From: Bacillota bacterium
Lineage (GTDB): Bacteria; Bacillota_A; Clostridia; Lachnospirales; Lachnospiraceae
NCBI GenBank assembly: GCA_023443925.1
Contig: JAEZSL010000257.1
Location: 1 to 38,295, forward strand
Reading direction: 5' to 3'
Length of the DNA stretch: 38,295 nucleotides
In this document: in pieces, positions 34,331-38,295 of the stretch
Position numbering within the stretch: the first letter of the stretch is position 1
Layout of the letters: every line of letters starts with the position of its first letter
Made by a program: the position numbers and the translations under genes
Notes under the pieces: generated by a model
What the model was told of the DNA's origin: nothing
The model's database searches: none
What the model saw: the letters and a program-made list of their open reading frames with translations, nothing else

Positions 34331-34363
34331 ATGACAGTAGCTTGTCATAAAAACTGTGTATGA
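34331..34363 (+). CDS. 10-codon leader ORF overlapping the chemoreceptor start
   Basis: AAGGAG (34323-34328) is followed by ATG at 34331 and a frame [10 protein letters not shown] ending TGA at 34361-34363. That TGA overlaps the chemoreceptor ATG (34360-34362) as ATGA. The only strong ribosome site serves this leader, while the chemoreceptor ATG has none of its own. ATGACA (34331-34336) can also pair with TGTCAT (34343-34348), which would bring the ribosome site to about 13 bases from the chemoreceptor ATG. Confidence 0.5.
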   Translation: MTVACHKNCV

Positions 34364-35871
34364 AAAAGAAGAAAATCAGTGACGTCCTTTATGAGGAATC
34401 ACATCAGATTGAAGACAGTCTTCACCAAATGGCCGAAGGTATGCTGGATTCCCAGATCCAGGCAGCAGACGGTATGCTTTTATTAAGCCTGGTAAGGGAC
34501 ACCAACAGCATCAGTAACCAGCTGAACAGTTATATAAATGAAATAACCCATGTTATATCCCACCTTTCAGCCGGGGATATGACCGTACAGCTCGATAATC
34601 AGGTAAAATTCAAAGGTGATTTTATACCGATAAAAAATGCATTATTAAAGATAGGGCATTCTCTTAATAATACCTTTACCTCCATCTCGGAATTCTCAAA
34701 AAGTATTGATGATATGTGCAGCAAGCTGGATGAATCCTCAGACATTATCGCGCAGAATGCATCGGAACAGGCAAAGCATATCCTCACCTTATCGGATACC
34801 ATGAATGATATTACCGCAGAAACTGTAAAAAACACTTCCAATGCCAAGTTAACCTCCCAAAATGCCAGGGAGGCAAAAGTGGAAGCTGAAGTCGGAAAAC
34901 AATATATGGATCAGATGCTGCTCTCCATGGAAGCCGTAAAAACCTCCACCGGGGATATCCGCCATGTTATAGACCTGATTAATAGTATTTCTACCCAGAC
35001 AAAGCTGCTGGCCTTAAATGCTTCCATTGAAGCTGCCCGTGCAGGAGATGCCGGTAAAGGTTTTGCCGTAGTTGCACAGCAGGTAGGTAATCTGGCTTCC
35101 CAGAGTGCCGAAGCGGTAAAACAGACTACGGACCTCATCAACAACAGCATTGATAAGGTGAATGAAAGTACGGAAACTGCCGGCAAGACAGCGGAAAGTT
35201 TCTCCTCTATCCAGAAATCCATAGATAAGGTAGCCTCCTTAAGTACCAGGATCGTTGAATCCTCCGAAGTCCAGGAATCAAGCTTTCAGAACATATCCGG
35301 CATTATTTCAAATATTTCGGAAATGGTACAGACGAATGCTGATTTTGCCATAACCAGTGCAGAAAATTCTACGAACCTGTTAAAGCAGTCGGACAGACTG
35401 AAAGGACTCCTGCATAACTTCCGTATTACCGGTCAGGGTAAGGTTGTCCGTAAAAACACAGCAGAAGACTTAAAGCACGATACAGGTTTGATACAGGAAC
35501 TCACCGGTGCTGCAAAAACAGCTGCTACTCCCCAGGCACTGGATGAAGTATTATTAAATATGATAAAAGAAAAACCTGAAATTGAATGTCTGTATGTTTT
35601 AGATATTAACGGAATTCAAATCAGCCATACGGTAATGAACCCGGATATTATAATCGAAGATAATGTGGAATTTGTACCCAATGAACCGGGAACCGACAGC
35701 TCTGCCAAAAAGTATTTCAGACAGGCTCTCTTAATAAAGGGACAGGTCTACAGCTCTTTTGATTATATATCCGGTGCCACCGGGAAATTATGCAGGACCA
35801 TTTCCTGCCTGTATCAAAATAAAACGGGAGAATCTTATATATTCTGTGCAGATATCAGCTGTAGTATCTGA
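34360..35871 (+). CDS. soluble methyl-accepting chemotaxis protein with C-terminal sensor-like domain
   Basis: 503 residues with no membrane helix. Residues about 1-110 are helical with a HAMP-like part ([20 protein letters not shown]). The signalling hairpin follows, with its tip in the [20 protein letters not shown] block and [15 protein letters not shown] (about 210-245), matching the CheA/CheW-binding tip (Lys in place of the usual Asn). After it, residues about 385-503 form a compact domain ([51 protein letters not shown]) like a PDC/Cache sensor, which is normally extracellular and N-terminal. So the sensor is probably cytoplasmic and placed at the C-terminus. No che genes are nearby. 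Confidence 0.9.
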   Translation: MKKKKISDVLYEESHQIEDSLHQMAEGMLDSQIQAADGMLLLSLVRDTNSISNQLNSYINEITHVISHLSAGDMTVQLDNQVKFKGDFIPIKNALLKIGHSLNNTFTSISEFSKSIDDMCSKLDESSDIIAQNASEQAKHILTLSDTMNDITAETVKNTSNAKLTSQNAREAKVEAEVGKQYMDQMLLSMEAVKTSTGDIRHVIDLINSISTQTKLLALNASIEAARAGDAGKGFAVVAQQVGNLASQSAEAVKQTTDLINNSIDKVNESTETAGKTAESFSSIQKSIDKVASLSTRIVESSEVQESSFQNISGIISNISEMVQTNADFAITSAENSTNLLKQSDRLKGLLHNFRITGQGKVVRKNTAEDLKHDTGLIQELTGAAKTAATPQALDEVLLNMIKEKPEIECLYVLDINGIQISHTVMNPDIIIEDNVEFVPNEPGTDSSAKKYFRQALLIKGQVYSSFDYISGATGKLCRTISCLYQNKTGESYIFCADISCSI

Positions 35872-35922
35872 TACAGGATATTATAAAGCTGTTAAACTAT
35901 TTAAAGCCTTACGATTATTAAT

Positions 35923-35966
35923 AGCTGCTGCCTGTTTTAGAAACTCAGACCGGCAGCAGCTTTATT
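35923..35966. terminator. hairpin between convergent chemoreceptor and alaS genes
   Basis: AGCTGCTGCC (35923-35932) pairs with GGCAGCAGCT (35952-35961), followed by TTATTC on the plus strand. Confidence 0.75.
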
Positions 35967-35999
35967 CATATGCTATTATCAACTGGATACCAGATGAAA

Positions 36000-37790
36000 T
36001 CACCCTATGACCGCTTTAATCCTCCGCACTCCCGCAGAAGAACTTTCCTCTTTTAATATTTTAAACTGCTTTAAATCCCCCGTAGCTGTGGCATGAGGCC
36101 CGCCGCAGATTTCCCTGGAATAGCCTTCTATTGTATAAACCTTTACAATATCCGAGTACTTGTGTTCAAAGACGCCGACTGCCCCCAGTTCCTTAGCCTC
36201 CTCCACCGTCATTTCCTCACATACCACCTTAATATCTTTCTGGATTGCTTCATTTACAATAAGGCTTATTTCCTTTAGCTCTTCCGTTGTTACTTTCCGG
36301 TCAAAAGAAAAATCAAACCGAAGTCTTTCTGCATTAATATTGCTTCCTTTTTGGTAAACACTCTCACCCAGGACTACTCTTAAGGCACCGTTTAGCAGAT
36401 GAGTCGCCGTATGGAGTCTTGCTGTTTGAACACTATTATCGGCAAGACCTCCTTTAAACCTGCTTTCGGAACCGGCTCTGGATTTCTCCTGATGCTCCCG
36501 GAATTTCTCCCAGAAACCCTTTGTATCAACTGCTACACCTTTCTCCTCTGCTAATTCACTGGTAAACTCAATGGGAAATCCATAGGTGTCATATAATTTA
36601 AAGGCCAGCAGACCGCTTAATGCCTCACCGGAGGCTGCATCACTCAGATACTTTTCTGCCATCTTCAGTCCGCTGTCCAAGGTTTTACTAAACAATGTTT
36701 GCTCCTTGTTAAGCTGCTCCAGGATGAACGCTTTGTTTTCTGCTAATTCCGGATAAACTGTCCGGTTAATTTCAATCACCGTTACAGCCAGCTCCGGTAA
36801 TTTATTTTCCGTTAACTCAAGCTTTTTAAGCATTCGTATAATGCGGCGGATGAGCCGTCTTACGATATAGCCCTGTTCGGAATTAGAGGGTAAGATTCCC
36901 TTAGGATCTCCCAGAATAAAGGTTACTGCTCTGATATGATCGGCAATAATGCGGAATTCCCTGGCATTTTCCTCCTGATAAACACAACCGGTCAGCTCTT
37001 CTATTTTATTTATGACCGGCAGCAATACATCTGTTTCATACACGGAAGCCTTATGATTTAAGACAGCCAGGATTCTTTCTAATCCCATTCCTGTATCTAC
37101 ATTTTTCTGACTCAGAGGAATATAGGTTCCATCTATCTGCTTATTGTATTCCAAAAATACATTGTTCCAGATTTCAATAAACCTGCCGCACCCGCAGGCC
37201 GGACCGCAGGCCTCAGAACATTTTTCCTTTCCGGTATCGTAAAAAATCTCAGTATCAGGGCCGCAGGGACCGGTCCTGCCGGCTGGTCCCCACCAATTTT
37301 CACTTTTTCCGTAATAATAGATCTGATGTTCTAAAAGCCCTAAGTCTCTCCATAACCGGAAACTTTCTGTATCCCGACTTACCTGGCCATCCCCCTCAAA
37401 TACGGTAACCGCCAATTTTTCTGCCGGAATACATAGTTCTTTTGTGAGAAACTCAAAACTCATGGTAATGGACTCTTCTTTAAAATAATCTCCCAGGGAC
37501 CAGTTACCTAACATTTCAAAATAAGTCAGATGGGTACGATCTCCCACCTCATCAATGTCCACGGTACGGATACACTTTTGATAATCCACCAGCCTTTTTC
37601 CAAAGGGATGGTTCTCTCCCAGCAGATAGGGCACCAGTGGGTGCATCCCTGCCGTAGTAAATAATACTGTTGGATCATTTTCAGGCAGAAGGGAGGCTGA
37701 ACCTATCTGTCTGTGGTCTTTTTGAAGGAAAAAATTAATATACTTCTTTCTTAAATCATCAGCCGTATAAATTTCCTTATGCATAGCCAT
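36000..37790 (-). CDS. alaS: alanyl-tRNA synthetase, short form without C-Ala domain
   Basis: 596 residues against about 870-880 for usual bacterial AlaRS. The class II aminoacylation domain is complete ([42 protein letters not shown]), followed by the tRNA-recognition helices and the editing domain with [11 protein letters not shown] and [12 protein letters not shown] zinc/editing residues. It ends right after the editing domain ([13 protein letters not shown]), so the C-terminal C-Ala domain is missing. A Cys cluster [18 protein letters not shown] is inserted in the catalytic domain. AAGGAGG precedes the ATG. An Ala-type T-box upstream says expression rises on low charged tRNA-Ala. It could be a second AlaRS beside a full-length copy elsewhere. 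Confidence 0.92.
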   Translation of the reverse strand: MAMHKEIYTADDLRKKYINFFLQKDHRQIGSASLLPENDPTVLFTTAGMHPLVPYLLGENHPFGKRLVDYQKCIRTVDIDEVGDRTHLTYFEMLGNWSLGDYFKEESITMSFEFLTKELCIPAEKLAVTVFEGDGQVSRDTESFRLWRDLGLLEHQIYYYGKSENWWGPAGRTGPCGPDTEIFYDTGKEKCSEACGPACGCGRFIEIWNNVFLEYNKQIDGTYIPLSQKNVDTGMGLERILAVLNHKASVYETDVLLPVINKIEELTGCVYQEENAREFRIIADHIRAVTFILGDPKGILPSNSEQGYIVRRLIRRIIRMLKKLELTENKLPELAVTVIEINRTVYPELAENKAFILEQLNKEQTLFSKTLDSGLKMAEKYLSDAASGEALSGLLAFKLYDTYGFPIEFTSELAEEKGVAVDTKGFWEKFREHQEKSRAGSESRFKGGLADNSVQTARLHTATHLLNGALRVVLGESVYQKGSNINAERLRFDFSFDRKVTTEELKEISLIVNEAIQKDIKVVCEEMTVEEAKELGAVGVFEHKYSDIVKVYTIEGYSREICGGPHATATGDLKQFKILKEESSSAGVRRIKAVIG

Positions 37791-37814
37791 ATTATACCTC
37801 CTTTAAATATTAGT

Positions 37815-38005
37815 AAGTGTCTGGCAAAATGAAATTTGACACTTGAATCCAGTGAAATAAGAAAGAGTTTGGCTCGCCAGACTCTAGCGCTGACGCGCTG
37901 TCACGGCAGTGACAATCTTCCAAAGGATTTATCCTTTTGCGTGTTCATGTGCTTCCCCCCGGAGGGTTTTTATCGAATAGGACGAACTTTCCTATACGAT
38001 AAAAA
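37815..38005 (-). repeat. run of consecutive hairpins between T-box terminator and alaS
   Basis: Six stem-loops follow one another: AAGTGTC/GACACTT (37815-37844), GAGT-TGGC/GCCA-ACTC (37865-37884), AGCGC/GCGCT (37886-37899), GTCAC/GTGAC (37900-37913), AAAGGAT/ATCCTTT (37922-37937) and TTTTTATCG-ATAGG with its complement (37967-38005). GTCTGGC near the left end is inverted at 37875-37881 (GCCAGAC). The stretch is richer in GC than its surroundings. It holds no credible ORF. Confidence 0.65.
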
Positions 38006-38285
38006 AGCCCTAAGCTGATAAAAATATCAACTTAGGGCGAACATAACGTCCGTGTTACCACCTAATTTTCAGAAAATTCTGCACTCAGTCAGTACCGGGC
38101 ATGTTTATGATGCCTATACTGCTTTCCTTTTAACGGCGGAAACTCCGATGAGGCCTACCAGGATTACTCCCTTCGGTTCATAGCTCCAAGACTGCTTCCA
38201 TATTATCTTCATAAAGATTTTCACCTGCCATCTTCTCTCTGTGATTCCGGATAATATATACTCTTTCTTATCATAGCCTTTATAC
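37999..38285 (-). promoter_or_regulatory. T-box riboswitch, alanine-specific (GCU specifier)
   Basis: On the minus strand: AAGAGTA motif, AGAGAG bulge, GGCAGGTG terminal loop, then the specifier region GGAGCTATGAACC with GCT (Ala), and the T-box AGGTGGTAACACGG. The terminator GCCCTAAG... with its complement (38007-38038) and six T (38001-38006) follows. The order fits a canonical T-box for alaS. The left (5') end of the leader is close to the window edge, so its promoter lies outside. Confidence 0.92.
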
Positions 38286-38295
38286 GTTTGGATTT

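Overview
The window looks like a chromosomal segment of a low-GC, anaerobic, polysaccharide-using Firmicute of the Clostridia, most like the Lachnospiraceae / Clostridium phytofermentans group. Signs of this are strong AGGAGG ribosome sites, GTG and TTG starts, several glycoside hydrolases, LicT-type antitermination, a T-box, a TPP riboswitch, a Rex-like site before an alcohol dehydrogenase, an AnfO-like protein and a SdpI-like protein. No phage, insertion sequence, CRISPR array, tRNA or rRNA was recognised. This placement is inferred from gene content, not from a phylogenetic marker.

Layout. 1-3.7 kb (minus): two cytoplasmic glycoside hydrolases, a GH42/GH14-like enzyme followed by a GH3 enzyme that runs off the left edge, behind a promoter with two identical palindromes. 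3.8-6.4 kb (plus): a BlaI/BlaR1-type repressor and membrane-protease pair with twin operators. 6.5-7.4 kb (minus): an XRE regulator whose C-terminal two thirds resemble the cytoplasmic domain of the flagellar export gate FlhA. 7.5-8.8 kb (plus): an iron alcohol dehydrogenase broken by one in-frame TAA. 9-13.2 kb (minus): a glucose/GlcNAc-type PTS set (EIICB, LicT-like antiterminator, EIIA), each gene behind its own RAT/terminator leader, with a decayed sugar-binding lipoprotein in between. 13.4-16.4 kb (plus): a TldD/TldE protease pair. 16.6-19.5 kb (minus): a GH2 enzyme and a DUF4097-like lipoprotein. 19.9-23.5 kb: a NimA-like flavoprotein, two small membrane proteins and a GH3 lipoprotein. 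23.7-25.4 kb (minus): a Pro/Cys-rich choice-of-anchor-A-like protein. 25.5-30.3 kb (minus): a thiamine operon thiW-thiC-thiM-thiE-thiD behind a TPP riboswitch. 30.4-33.7 kb (minus): AnfO-like, NUDIX, metallophosphoesterase and AlkZ-related genes. 34.1-35.9 kb (plus): a soluble chemoreceptor with an unusual leader. 36-38.3 kb (minus): a short alanyl-tRNA synthetase behind an Ala-type T-box and a run of hairpins.

How the genes work together. The hydrolases and the PTS set fit a plant- or glycan-fermenting life. The antiterminator can switch its own gene and both PTS genes through three matching RNA elements. The thiamine operon makes HMP (ThiC), takes up a precursor (ThiW), salvages the thiazole (ThiM) and joins them (ThiD, ThiE); no thiazole synthesis genes are present here.

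The two most striking signals are (1) the HTH-FlhA-C fusion regulator and (2) a recurring habit of short tandem arrays (12-40 bp units) that begin at or span stop codons, seen at several independent genes, so that the stop codon itself is copied several times. The arrays are directly visible; their cause and function are inference.
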